From the NCBI GenBank assembly GCA_026008535.1, contig BRKX01000014.1, forward strand, positions 1,736,001-1,800,000: 64,000 bases of DNA. The letters are read 5' to 3'. Both the position numbers and the translations under genes were made by a program. The notes beneath the pieces were generated by a model, which made no database searches, had not been told where the DNA came from, and saw nothing but the letters and a program-made list of their open reading frames with translations. The stretch comes from Perilla frutescens. Its lineage: Eukaryota; Streptophyta; Magnoliopsida; Lamiales; Lamiaceae. Shown in pieces: positions 24,606-35,528 of this stretch (position 1 is the stretch's first letter; each line of letters begins with the position of its first letter).

Positions 24606-24968
24606 TACTTCCTCCGTTTTCGAATAAGTGTCATTCTAGGTACCATTCTAATTTTGTTTTAAAAAAAATATCATTCTATAAATTCGAGACAAAAAAAACT
24701 ATATTGTTTACACATTTATTCTCATTTAATGCATTTGTATATCTATATTTATAACTCATTTGATGTATTTACACAATGATATATTAGGTAACTCAATTAA
24801 TTTATTAATCTGTGTGAATTCATCAAAAATGACACTTAATTATAGGGCTGACCAATCAAGTATGTGACAAAATTTGTGAGTTAATTTTTTGAAGTCTGGC
24901 CCGATCCGAAAGGTGGGCCGGGCCAGACCGAAATTGCCGGCTCTACTTAATTGGAAATGAAGAGAGTA
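24606..24968. mobile_element. Stowaway-like MITE split by a hAT-type MITE
   Basis: Left end TACTTCCTCCGTTTTCGAAT. The right end, ...AATTGGAAATGAAGAGAGTA, resumes after the insertion at 24843-24945. Removing the insert restores the continuous 'gacacttaattggaaatg' seen in the related copy at about 47380. Confidence 0.75.
24843..24945. mobile_element. Short hAT-type MITE inserted in a Stowaway element
   Basis: 103 bp. Ends TAGGGCTGACCAATC and ...GAAATTGCCGGCTCTA, with a 'gggccgggccaga' interior. The flanking octamers CTTAATTA and CTTAATTG agree at 7 of 8. Confidence 0.8.
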
Positions 24969-25410
24969 TTATATCATGATAAAATCAAGAATAGTTATGA
25001 ATATCAGAATAAAATCATAAAACTCATTGCACATTATAAATTACAAACAAATTAAATTTAGTTACACAAACCAATTATCGATTATCGAACCCGAGTCCAA
25101 CTCGAATAATTTTTTTTCATGAAAGAAGAAACCAAAGGAAAAGGGAAGCCCGGTGTATTAATGGATTTCCTTTGCAAAAAGGCAACAAACAGTTGCGATT
25201 GGTGGAGAGTAAAAGTAGTGCTGCCTAATCCAATTAATCCACCGTGCACCAATTAAAATTTAGAAAAAAAAAAACTACAATATATAGTAAATTCAGTATT
25301 TTTTAGGCACGAGATGGGCCCCTTTATTTAAATTTTATGTTTTGCAATATTCATTACTTTACATATTTTTTGTTTTTGGAATTTAATTTCGGTTGGTTAG
25401 TTTGTGAGAT
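24969..25410. other. Spacer between transposon cluster and RNase H relic
   Basis: No gene or clear repeat edge seen. Confidence 0.35.
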
Positions 25411-25960
25411 TTGAAAAACATTGGTATCAATGCTCTTAATTGTTCACCACCATATGGTATTATTATTACCACTTGGATGAGTAAAAATTTCCCAAACTCA
25501 ATCAATGATACCAGTTGTGGGACAGTAATTCGTGATGATGAAGGTGGTTTTGTTGTAGCTAGGACTAACCGTTTTATGAGATATCTGCGGGTTGATGATG
25601 GTGAAGCACTGAGTTTGCATGAGGCCCTTTCGTGGATTAAATCTCTCAGTATCCAACGTGTTATTTTTTAAGTTAATTCCAAGGTGGTGTTTATTTAAGG
25701 CTGTAAAATCTTCCTCAACGACCATCTTTGAATTTGGTTCGATTATTTCTAATTGTCAGAAATTTTTTATGGATTCAAATAATTTTTCTCTTGATTTGGT
25801 TTGTCGAAGTGCTAATTGTGTGGCACATGATTTAGCTAGGGCTGCTCGTAATTTTTCAAGCCCTTATTGTTGGGTTGGGCATCCGTCTTTTGTGGTAGGC
25901 CTTCTTGACAGTTCATGTTCTTGTGCTTCAATTCTTAATAAAATATTGGTATTTGGTTGA
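25411..25960 (+). pseudogene. Broken RNase H-like domain of retroelement type
   Basis: Two overlapping frames together give one RNase H domain of the plant RVT_3 type, found in LINE-like elements and their domesticated relatives. The first frame (to 25671) has CGTVIRDDEGGFVVAR, then DDGEALSLHEALSW, a plausible DG...E...EA active-site pattern, and stops at IQRVIF. The second (to 25960) resumes with FKAVKSS and has LVCRSANCVAHDLARAA, a usual C-terminal motif. The break is a TAA where the family usually has an acidic residue, plus a small indel near 25690. No reverse transcriptase domain was seen upstream. It is most likely a truncated LINE 3' end. Confidence 0.7.
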
Positions 25961-26026
25961 AAAAAAAAGAGTAAATTTATACTATCTCCTCGTATTCTAC
26001 TTTAAATTTATTGATCTTGTAACATA

Positions 26027-26160
26027 TACTCCCTCCGTTTCTATATAAATGTCATTTTGGATGAATGCACACAAATTAATAAATTAATTAAATTATTTAA
26101 TACAAATTTGTGTGAATATATTAAATGAATTAAATATAGATGTTTGAATGTTTCACAATA
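26027..26160. mobile_element. Stowaway-like MITE, left part only
   Basis: TACTCCCTCCGTTTCTATAT is followed by the family interior 'gaatgcacacaaattaataa'. The right half is replaced by another inverted-repeat element. Confidence 0.55.
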
Positions 26161-26413
26161 ATTGATGTTTTAGCCTTTTTAATTTTGTTTTAAATGATTT
26201 GATATTTTAGACTTTTTCACACTCTTTCTCCCGGCTTCACCTTTAAAACACTATAAAATTTCCTATAATAATAAGTTACCTTTGATAGATGAAAATTTTC
26301 CCATAAAATTTGATGAAGGTGGAGAGATAAAAGAGGCACTATATTGTCTAATTATCTCTTTTTTTACTTCTTAATTTTTGTTTTAAAACACGAAACATCA
26401 ATAATTTTATTTT
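26150..26413. mobile_element. Inverted-repeat element ('attgatgtttt' ends)
   Basis: 'aataattgatgttttagcc' at the left pairs with '...aaaacacgaaacatcaataa' at the right. The interior includes 'aaaatttcctataataa' and its partial inverse. It may have inserted into the Stowaway copy. Edges are approximate. Confidence 0.5.
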
Positions 26414-27030
26414 TATGGAATTTACAATTCGGTGAATTAGAAAGTCATTAAATTTTGGATTTAACGTGTTGATTATAATAAATTTTGAGCGTATTTACTA
26501 AAAAAACAAATTGCGCAAGTCTACTAGTACAATTTTGGTATAAATTTTGAGTGATTTTAGTAACAAGTCCCAACTTTTGCCCACTTTCAAATGTGGTCAA
26601 AATTAATCAATTTTTTTCGCAAAAATTAAAGCCCACCCTAGTTAATGAGACTTACTCAAATAAGATCGAATGCATTTCACCTTTATTAAAACACGCCATT
26701 CTATAATAACATATTCACATCATATATTTTTGACTAAATTAATAAATTATCGAATTCATTCTACCAACTCTAAGTTTGCTGACCTTTTGAGTTTTATGTA
26801 TTGAATATAAATTGTGTTCATACTCAAAATTACACTCAAATGTCAAATTAATTCGTATTTAGAAATTGACAATTTTTTTAAAGAATAAACTATAATAATT
26901 AAGGAATTTGTGGGTTTTATTTTTTTTATTTCCTTCGGCCTTTTAGTATTTGATGTAGAGTATACTAATGCAACAAAATACAAATTAAAAGATTACCACT
27001 CTGCTATACTCTGTGCAACATTTGATGCTA
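26414..27030. other. Intergenic; no gene seen
   Basis: AT-rich, no supported feature. Confidence 0.35.
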
Positions 27031-27330
27031 CACAATTAAATTTATTAATTTTTCTTCATTTTTTTAATAATGTTTTATTTTAATTTTACACTTACTATTT
27101 AGGGTCCATCCTACCCAATTAGGATATATAATTAATTTTTCAATAAGTAATTTCATTTTCTTATTAGTAATTGATTATTTTGTAAATAAAAAAAAGTATA
27201 TACCCTAATTGGGTAGTATATATGAACCCTAATTAATAATTGTAAAATTAAACTAAAACACGATAAATTAAAATTAAAATTAAAAATAATAAAAAAAATA
27301 ATTAATAAATTTAATTGTATAACATTTGAC
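27031..27330. repeat. Rearranged, palindromic member of the dispersed AT-rich family
   Basis: The left arm 'tttagggtccatcctaccca' and the right arm 'ttgggtagtatatatgaacc' are inverted copies of the family core around a centre near 27185. It looks like a head-to-head copy of one half. Confidence 0.5.
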
Positions 27331-27607
27331 CAAATGATTTCATCCGCTTATAATATAATCCACAGTTTTCCATTCTGTTTCTCTTATCATTTTTGTATTT
27401 TTCTTAAATAATACTTAAAATAAAAAGGAAAATAAAATAGTAATAGGAGCATTAATTAGGGTGAAAATTTTACAGCCCCTACCCCTCTTCACACACTCTC
27501 ACGGTCACAGTAGCCCTCCCTCCAACCATAAGTAGCCCTCTCACCTCCACTCTCTCTCTCCATTCGCCCCCAAAACCCCCCAAACCCTTTACACATTCTC
27601 TCTCTAG

Positions 27608-27612
<5 letters not shown>

Positions 27613-27650
<38 letters not shown>
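27613..27650 (+). repeat. CT microsatellite in the expansin leader
   Basis: A (CT)19-type run ending about 30 bp before the expansin start codon, inside a CT-rich stretch from about 27540. This is the typical position of a plant 5' UTR tract. Confidence 0.9.
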
Positions 27651-27652
<2 letters not shown>

Positions 27653-27680
27653 AAAGCATTCGAGCGCATTGGCTGAAAAA

Positions 27681-29396
27681 ATGGCAGCAACTAAGTTGCT
27701 CATCTGCATTGCCGGTCTCCTCTGCTTCATCACCGCCGCTCAAGCCAGAATTCCCGGCGTCTACTCCGGCAGCCCCTGGCAATCCGCCCACGCCACCTTC
27801 TACGGCGGAAGCGACGCCTCCGGCACCATGGGTACTCTCACTCTCTACAGAACCACAAAATCTAATTTTCCTCACGCTTCAATTTAATTCGTTTTTTTTT
27901 CCGGCAGGCGGCGCGTGCGGCTACGGGAATCTGTACAGCCAGGGGTACGGCGTGAACACGGCGGCGCTGAGCACGGCGCTGTTCAACAACGGGCTGAGCT
28001 GCGGCGCCTGCTTCGAGATCAAGTGCGACGCGGCGCAGGACTCCAAGTGGTGCAACCCGGGCAGCCCGTCGATCTTGATCACCGCCACCAACTTCTGCCC
28101 GCCCAACTTCGCCCTGCCCAACGACAACGGCGGCTGGTGCAACCCGCCCCGCCCGCATTTCGACCTCGCCATGCCCATGTTCCTCAAGATCGCCGAGTAC
28201 CGCGCCGGCATCGTCCCCGTTAACTTCCGCCGGTAAATATTTCTCTCTCATCAATGCACGTCCTCATATCTAGTGAATTATGATAGTAGATATTGCATTA
28301 ATTAGTATATAATATATATTATATATACATACCATTTATTAAGATGTTATATGTTTTTATTTAATTTTATGTTCATAATAATAATAATAATAATAATAAT
28401 ATATGCACGATGAGACAGTTATTAGTAACTGTTACGGTTGGTATAATTGGACAAATTCATATGTCGTTTTCTCGGAGAAACCTTGAAAACGTGAACCCAT
28501 GATAATAATTTCCTTATAAGGATTAGTTTGTTATTTCATTTCGAATTTTCGTTAGTTGATACTGTCTTTTCTTTCCCTATGTAACTGCATAAAGCACGAC
28601 AAAAGATTCGATGAACCTTCTAAAGGTCATTGTAATAAATTTTTATGTACATTTATATAATCACATAACTATTAAGTTATCTCGACCCGTTTCGATTTCT
28701 TGTGCTTTAGATCGAGATATCTTGTTAAACCTCTCGAATTAGATTTTAACATATACCCATTAGCCCTTGAATGTTAAAATATCGAAATACTAGTAATTTA
28801 ATTTCTTTTGTTGTTTTTTTAAGGGCTTTGCATTATCTAAATTGTATTTTTATTGCGTTTTTTCGGTTTTAATTATGGCGAGCGTGGTTACCACAACTAC
28901 CCTTAAGTTTATTGTACTTTCCACCGTAATTCATCCAACTAACTTGTACAAAATTGTCATTCCATCATTTTATAAACCTTTGTTGAAATGTTACTATTCA
29001 TTCAATATCATTTATGATTCCTTCAAATTAAAAAAAAAAAACTCAATTATTTATTTAATTAATTATTATTATTATTATTATTGCAGGGTGGCTTGTAGGA
29101 AGCAAGGGGGGATGAGATTCACAATCAACGGCTTCCGTTACTTCAACCTGGTTCTGATCACCAACGTCGCGGGTGCAGGAGATATCGTGCGCGTGAGCAT
29201 CAAGGGCGCTAAAACGCAGTGGCTGCCGATGAGCCGCAACTGGGGGCAAAATTGGCAATCCAACGCGGACATTGTGGGCCAGCCCTTGTCGTTTAGAGTT
29301 ACCGGCAGTGACCGTCGTACATCAACAACCATCAACGTGGCGCCAGCTAATTGGCAGTTTGGCCAGACCTTCACGGGCAAGAATTTTAGGGTTTAG
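27681..29396 (+). CDS. Alpha-expansin, three exons, 261 aa
   Basis: Exons are 27681-27831, 27908-28232 and 29087-29396, with GT-AG introns of 76 and 854 bp and phase kept. The product has an N-terminal signal peptide (hydrophobic LLICIAGLLCFITAA, cleavage near Ala24). A six-stranded double-psi beta-barrel domain follows, with the expansin cysteines, GGACGYGNLYSQGYG, the alpha-type GGWCNPP insertion and the HFD motif (PHFDLAMPMF). The C-terminal CBM63-like domain has conserved Trp residues (WLPMSRNWG, NWQFGQTF) and ends GKNFRV. Expansins loosen walls without hydrolysis by slipping cellulose-xyloglucan contacts. ATG 27681 gives a clean signal peptide and follows the CT-rich leader. Exon 2 is strikingly GC-rich, with mostly G or C in third positions, against very AT-rich introns. 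Intact; the subfamily member cannot be assigned. Confidence 0.95.
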
Positions 29397-29694
29397 ATCT
29401 TTGCAACTGGGTCCTCCGTCTTCGGTTATTTTGCACTTTTTCACCTGGAAAAAGTTGAATTTGTAGTGGTAGGGTTATTAGAAAAATATTGTTGAGGAAA
29501 AAGTAGTATAAAATGGAAATGTGTGGAAGCTGAAGCGGCTGCAGGGAAAAAGAGATGTAGCCCGCAGCTTCAATTTATAATGTATTGTTTACTTTTCGAT
29601 ATTATTATTAATTATTATGGAAAATATGTTTCTTTTAAATATTGAATTTTTTTTTCTTGAATTAATCTTGTTAGTTGTAGAAATTTGTTTGATG

Positions 29695-30050
29695 TGAAAT
29701 TATATTTGATACCTAAATTTTTTGTTCTTTTTAAAAAAGTAACCAATTTTTACAAAATTAACAAAACAATACTTAGTTTTTCAAAATTTTGTAAATTTAA
29801 TATTCGGTCTATTTTACGGCCCGAAAATCGTATGTATTCGATTGTATTTAAAAAATTTATTGATTGATATTTTTTTCACCCGGTTGGTAAAATGGAAATA
29901 TTAAACTACAATCAATTACGTACAATTTTCGAGCCGTAAAATTTATCAAATGTTAATTTGCATTTTTTTTTTTAAAAGTAGGTAGTAAATTTTTAAAAAG
30001 TCTATTTTTTAAAAAAGAATACAAAATGTAGGTATCAAAATGTAATTTGG
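29695..30050. mobile_element. Fold-back MITE downstream of the expansin gene
   Basis: Left 'tatatttgatacctaaattt' pairs with right 'gtaggtatcaaaatgtaa'. Inner arms pair as 'ttttacggcccgaaaatcgt' with 'acaattttcgagccgtaaaa'. The centre is near 29875. The arms are about 160 bp and diverged. No target duplication identified. Confidence 0.6.
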
Positions 30051-30867
30051 CATGTTTGATAAATAGTGGGCCAATATTTAATATAGAAAATAACAATATA
30101 TTTGATAAATATATATGCTTCTATTTTTGGCAATCCCACCCAAACGGCCAAACCCTTTTTGAATCACATTTTTAACACACATCAATCAACCCTATTGTTG
30201 TTATGGTGTTGCTTTATTTTTATTTTCCTTTCGTTATTTGAGGAAATGGATGAAAAATTGAGTAATATTGAACTCCTCGACGAAATGGAGTTGGAGAAAA
30301 AAGTAGTATCCGTAATGGTAATGGTAATGGTAATGGTAAATGTGTGCACGCGTGCGTGGACCGTGGTCCGAGTTTAGGTTATCGATCGATCAGTTAGGGT
30401 TAAATTTGGCTCCAAAGATCAATCGGTTAGGGTTAAATTTGGCTCCAAAGAGTGTGGGTTGTCGAACCGTAATACCAATTGCGATGAAATCCTCTACAAT
30501 TGGTGTCCCAACCCGTTTTGTTAAAAAAAGTGGGGAAAAACATATCTTATTATAGAAATGTAATTAGTCTACTAAATAAAGACACCAATTGTGAACCAGA
30601 GAATTTCATCCCGTTACTCCGAATATACGAAGCTTTATAAGCTTCATTAAACAAATTCTTCAAAAAAAATAGGAAACACATTCCATTTCCTTCTTTTCCA
30701 AAATTACAGTTCTCACATTGCCAAAATGGAGCTCAAAGATACAACATTTTCCAGATGCCATGACACCAAAGCTACTCATAGCTCAATACAACAAACAAAC
30801 GCATGCATTACCAAATCTATAACAATAACACTGTACAAACCAAGCTAAGGAAATTTAGATCAACAGC
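30051..30867. other. Spacer between expansin and kinase genes
   Basis: Contains a 33-bp tandem repeat (30393-30425 and from 30426, 'ggttaaatttggctccaaag') and the kinase 3' UTR on the minus strand (roughly 30650-30867). The short frames near 30102-30555 are not supported as genes. Confidence 0.4.
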
Positions 30868-33485
30868 TCATGCATAAAGAGCTGAGGCCGAAGGCCTCGG
30901 ATAAGCCGTTGGTTTTCGTGTTTCTTGAGCGTTGCTCCTGCAGGACTTAGGTTCGCTGTTCGTTTGGGCGTGTCTCTTTAGCCGGTTATGTTTTTGGTCC
31001 TTCTTTGAAGTATCCTTCGACTCCTGGAGCAGCTCTAGAGCTGTTACCACTTCATCCATATTCGGCCTTGCCCTAGCATCCACAGCTAGGCATTGAAGGG
31101 CAAGGTTAGCTGCTTTTGCAGCTTGGGCCAATGAATACTGACCTTCGAGACGAGCATCCAGAACATGAAGAACTCGACGTTTGTTGGTTAGATAAGGCTT
31201 CGCCCACTCGACCAGATTGTGCTCCCCCGATGGACGAGTCTTGTCTATTGCTTTCTTGCCTGATAAAATCTCTAGAAGAACAACACCGAAGCTGTATATG
31301 TCGCTCTTGGCCGTTAAGTGACCTTTCCACCATTAGAAATTGCTTCGTTAGGCAAGATTGATAAATGAGCATCTGTGGATACAAAATCTAATGAAATTTG
31401 GGGAAGGAACTTTGGGGTTGAAATTAGGCATCCCTCATACCTGTAGATAGATACTCTGGAGCAGCGTATCCATAAGTTCCCATAACTCTAGTGGAGACGT
31501 GACTCTTATCATCGGTTGGCCCGTCCCTGGCCAACCCAAAATCAGAAAGTTTGGCATTGTAGTTCTGTAAATAGGAAACAGGAAAAGACCGCGGAATCAC
31601 CAACTGATCACCTCAAAGTCACCAAGAAACTAGTATATAGACTGTTCTGAAAACACGTACTGAATCAAGCAGAATATTAGAAGTCTTGAAGTCCCGATAT
31701 ATCACTTTTGCTTCGTCACTATGAAGAAAGGCGAGCCCCCTTGCAGCATCAAGAGCGATTTTCATTCTCAGGCTCCAAGATAGTGGCTGGAAGTAAGAAC
31801 CTCCTAGATCAACATGAAAATCGATCATTAAGTAGATTCTCAATTACAAATAGACAGCAAGCTAAATGAAAAGTGTATATGTGTGTGATGCAGGGCTATT
31901 GCTGGTCGGTAATGGTGCACTCACTCCTGAATAGGTGATTCTCCATACTACCCTTCGGCATGAACTCATAGACCAAAAGTCTGTGGTCGTCCTCTAAGCA
32001 GTAACCGATCAATTTCACGAGATTAGGATGGCGTAACTGTCCTAAATAATTGATCTCAGCCTGTTAACATTAGAGAAGCACATCAATAGGAAAAAAAAAA
32101 AAAAGTTAATACATACAAAACAACACAAACAATTACCCTAAGTTCATGTTAAAACATGGCAAAAGCAAAATTCAGAAAACACCAAGGTCCAAACAAGTTG
32201 ACATAGACTTGAATTCCATCACTTAGAAGTAGTTTTCGAGAGAAATTAGATGACAGATATCCATAATCACAGCTCCAGTGACATAGAATCTTCAAGCTAT
32301 GACAGTTACTGTAAGCTCGTGCACAACAAAGTTCAAACGAAAAACCTACTTCCTTACACTAAAATAGAGAATAAAGAGGTGGTTAATGCTTTACACACCA
32401 GCCATTCCTTGTGTCCCTGCCACCCCTCTTGGTTCAGCCGCTTAACAGCTATTACAATACCAGAGCCAGCCCTAGCTGCTGCAAATGTATTCTCATCAAT
32501 CCAGCCCTTGAATACAGAACCAAAACCACCTTCCCCTATCACACTGTCCGGACGGAAATTTCTTGTGGCCGCCTTAAGGTCGCTCAGTGCGAAGCTTTTC
32601 ATGTTTGACGACTGCAGTATTTCATCTTCACTTCGAGGAGTTGGAGGCACTGATGTTGACGAAGTTTTGTTGCTTAAATTACTTAACTCAGTCCCATCTC
32701 CACTAACCATTCTAGACGAAGTGAGACCTCCATCTACAACCCACCACAGTCAAATATTAGTGGTAACCAAGGAGATTATCACCACAATTCAAATACTATC
32801 AGCCTAATTGTTCCCATATCCTTTCACAGATCACAGAACTTCAAAATTGCAATTTTCTAGTGCAAACAAAATGCCATATAACCAGAAAATCGTATTTATT
32901 TGCCCTTTACATACAATGGTATGCGAGGTACTATTACTAGTTAACTGCCTACAAGTCGAAAACACTAAAGACAGAATCTCATGTGTTCTTGAACTCTCAA
33001 ATATGAAATACCCATATACCAAAATCTTTCCTTTTTTTTCACTAGAGTCGAATATACATTGGCCAAACCTAGCTTCAGATAATATCCCAAATCCCAAATG
33101 CAGAGCATAATAGAATCTTAATTTTGGATTCCGTTTCAGAATTTCATTCATTTTACAAAAATAATCACCCATGCAAACAAACAGCAGATGCCCTAAGAAA
33201 TTGTAATTAATATGGAATCAACATCAAACAAGTGCTAAGCTCATATAAGCTAGTACCAAAACCGGGGGGGGGGGGGGGGTCTAATCTCCAGTAATCATCA
33301 TTTGCCAGAAAATGGAAAGCAATAGTATTTCAAAATTATGACTTCCTCAACAAAAAGATAATTTCATCATTTCTTTTTTCACTTTGATAGTAGAAAAAAG
33401 AAGGTATAAAAATGATTCAGAATGTACCTGTACCAATCTGAAAAGAGCTTTCGGCCTTTATCTGGCTGCTCAAGCAAATCCCCAT
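30868..33485 (-). CDS. Receptor-like cytoplasmic kinase, APK1/PBL type (RLCK-VII), six exons, 416 aa
   Basis: Exons in transcript order are 33485-33428, 32733-32399, 32060-31925, 31803-31661, 31564-31441 and 31322-30868, all GT-AG, with one open frame. The N-terminus MGICLSSQ offers Gly2 for myristoylation and Cys4 for palmitoylation, as in membrane-anchored RLCK-VII kinases. VPPTPRSEDEILQSSN and FALSDLKAATRNFRPD precede the kinase domain. It has GEGGFGSVF (about 86-93), VIAVKR (Lys117), IYRDFKTSNILL (catalytic Asp about 214), SDFGLAR (Asp232) and GTYGYAAPEY. The tail of roughly 60 residues is basic and Ser/Lys-rich. All key catalytic residues are present, so an active Ser/Thr kinase in signalling from surface receptors is likely. 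The closest recalled relatives are APK1a/b and PBL9. The CT-rich sequence at 33773-33784 fits its leader. Confidence 0.93.
33264..33279. repeat. 16-base poly-G tract in kinase intron 1
   Basis: A run of 16 G on the plus strand (C on the transcript), unusual in this AT-rich window. Homopolymers of this kind are also prone to assembly error. Confidence 0.85.
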
Positions 33486-33859
33486 CAAAACCCCTAAAAA
33501 CCCTCCAAAACTCGAGCTCAACTATCTGCAACAGCTTATTGAAAAATCCCACAAACTCAAACCCTAATTCAAGATTTGATTTTTTTTAATTTTTCTTTTT
33601 GTACTTTGCCTAATTACAAGCACAGAGAAAAAACCAAACTTGCTCAACTCTTGGCTTACAGAAAATGAAGCAAAACTTCATTACCAGCAGCAGATCTACT
33701 ATCGTCTATCAATCCCTCAAATTTTTAACTTTCTATCTCCTCAAATTTGGTGTTAGCCCTCCAACCCTTCTCTCTCTCTCTCTCCGGCTGATAAATTAAT
33801 GAACAAAAACACAAAAAGACGCAAGCTTGCTAAAGGAGGTGACTTTTCCTAGAGAGTTT

Positions 33860-33900
33860 CTTAGCTTTTGTGGATTCATATATATAAACATATAATAAAG
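33860..33900 (-). promoter_or_regulatory. Possible TATA region of the kinase gene
   Basis: Read on the minus strand, TATATATATGAATCC lies about 400 bp upstream of the start codon, ahead of the CT-rich leader. Position and sequence are suitable, but AT richness makes chance matches common. Confidence 0.35.
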
Positions 33901-34174
33901 CAGACGCCTTTCTCAGACCTTTTATGGTTTGCAAAATTGACTTGATTCTTGTCTTGACTCTTCTATACTCATTCAAATCTCATATTTAAATATTACTACT
34001 AATCTTGTTAGGTATTTTTTTTAAAGATACAACATTATTGTAACTATTTCTCATTAAATGTGATATTTATGGCAAAAATAATATTGTGGGTGTGGATCAA
34101 GATGGTGTTGAGCAATTAGTTAGTATACATACATTGAAGGTGTTAAAAACTTTAAGTCTTGATCTATATAAATA

Positions 34175-34500
34175 GCTGAATTATCAATTCAAGACTTGAA
34201 GATGAAAACTATCAATTTAAGACGTAAAAAATGGTAATTGTCAATCTAGGACCTTAAAAATTATGTATTTTGATTTATTTTTATTTTTTAATAATTTCTT
34301 TACTATATTTAATAGATGATTATAAAATAAATTTTCGTCGAAAATTTATATAAAAATAATTAAAAAATATCAAAATTCGTGATTTTTGAGATTCTAGATC
34401 GACAAGTATCATCTTTTGAGTCTTCGATTGATAGTTTTCATTTTTTGGGTCATTGATTATCATACTATTCATCTTTCAGGTTCTAGATTAGCAGGTCTCC
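34175..34500. mobile_element. GGAGAATT fold-back MITE, copy 2
   Basis: Left end GCTGAATTATCAATTCAAG; right end ...TCTAGATTAGCAGGTCTCC. A perfect 9-bp duplication, ATATAAATA, lies at 34166-34174 and 34501-34509. The central inverted pair around 'aaaattcgtgatttttgag' is shared with copies at 23213, 41264 and 45831. Confidence 0.85.
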
Positions 34501-35157
34501 ATATAAATATGATAACCAATTTTTTTTTAACATTCTCTTGTATTTGCCTTCTAGTATCTAAATTATTATAATTTGTAGATTAATGGGAATAATTTTTTAT
34601 GATTTAAATTCAATTCATTTGCATAACAATTAACACGCATCAATTCTTGATTAAGATTTCAAATGTTTGGAACTCATTAATCACGATTTGGATCTGTTTA
34701 AAAATAGGATGAAATAAATTAGAAGTGGGGTTTTAATGATTTTTTTCTCAAATGATTAAACAATAATTAATATTGACTACTTTAAAAAACTAATTTCAAG
34801 ATGTGTAGCTGCTTAGATTTAGTGTCTTGAGTTTATGTAGTCTTGATTATTGCGCTACATTGTCATTGGATTTTGATTTTGATTTTGAAATGACTTGGGT
34901 GAAAGAAAAATGTTTGGTGGAAAAATAAAAAATAAAAGTTTGGTGGTTTTAATATAAAATATGTATTTGATCATCGTGTAAAACCTGTGTGTAAATTGGA
35001 TAAGTAATCCAATTCAGTAAATGATTAGCTTTTGCGTAAGGGATTTGTGAAGTTGACCTTTTACCAAGTGAATAAATTATTAGGTTTTTTTTTCTTCTCC
35101 ATCGAAAATAATAAATTATTAGGATTTCAGTTTGGGTAAATTAGCATATCTTTTGAG
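34501..35157. other. Intergenic; no gene seen
   Basis: AT-rich with no supported feature. Confidence 0.35.
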
Positions 35158-35528
35158 TAGGGTTGTGCAAGGACCGATCGAATCAAAAAGAATGACTCAG
35201 ACCTACCAAAAATTGAATCATTCGGTCGATTTTGATATGCTAGTCGGTTCGATCCCAACTTTAATATATATATATATATATATATATATTATTAGATAAT
35301 ATATATATATAATTATATCCTATAAATTATTAAGAAGAAGGCTTTTATTGAATGTATAAATTGATTTTATTAAAATTTAGGGAAAAAAATAACTCGGTCG
35401 GACTGACCGGACCGACTGAAAGCCCTAAATTTGGTCAGTCTTCGGTCCAGAAAATAAAAATAATCGATCTGTTCGGTCATCTCTTGTCAGTTCAGTCTTG
35501 GACCGGATCGACCATTTGCACAGTCCTA
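35158..35528. mobile_element. hAT-type MITE with 'cggtcgga' interior
   Basis: Ends TAGGGTTGTGCAAGGACCGA and ...ATTTGCACAGTCCTA. Flanking octamers CTTTTGAG and CTTTTTAG match at 7 of 8. It contains a TA microsatellite at about 35264-35289. Confidence 0.85.

Noticed and set aside
27455..27500. Mutator-MITE left end near the expansin gene
   Set aside because: 'agggtgaaaattttacagcc' resembles the family end, but no partner end or 9-bp duplication was found.
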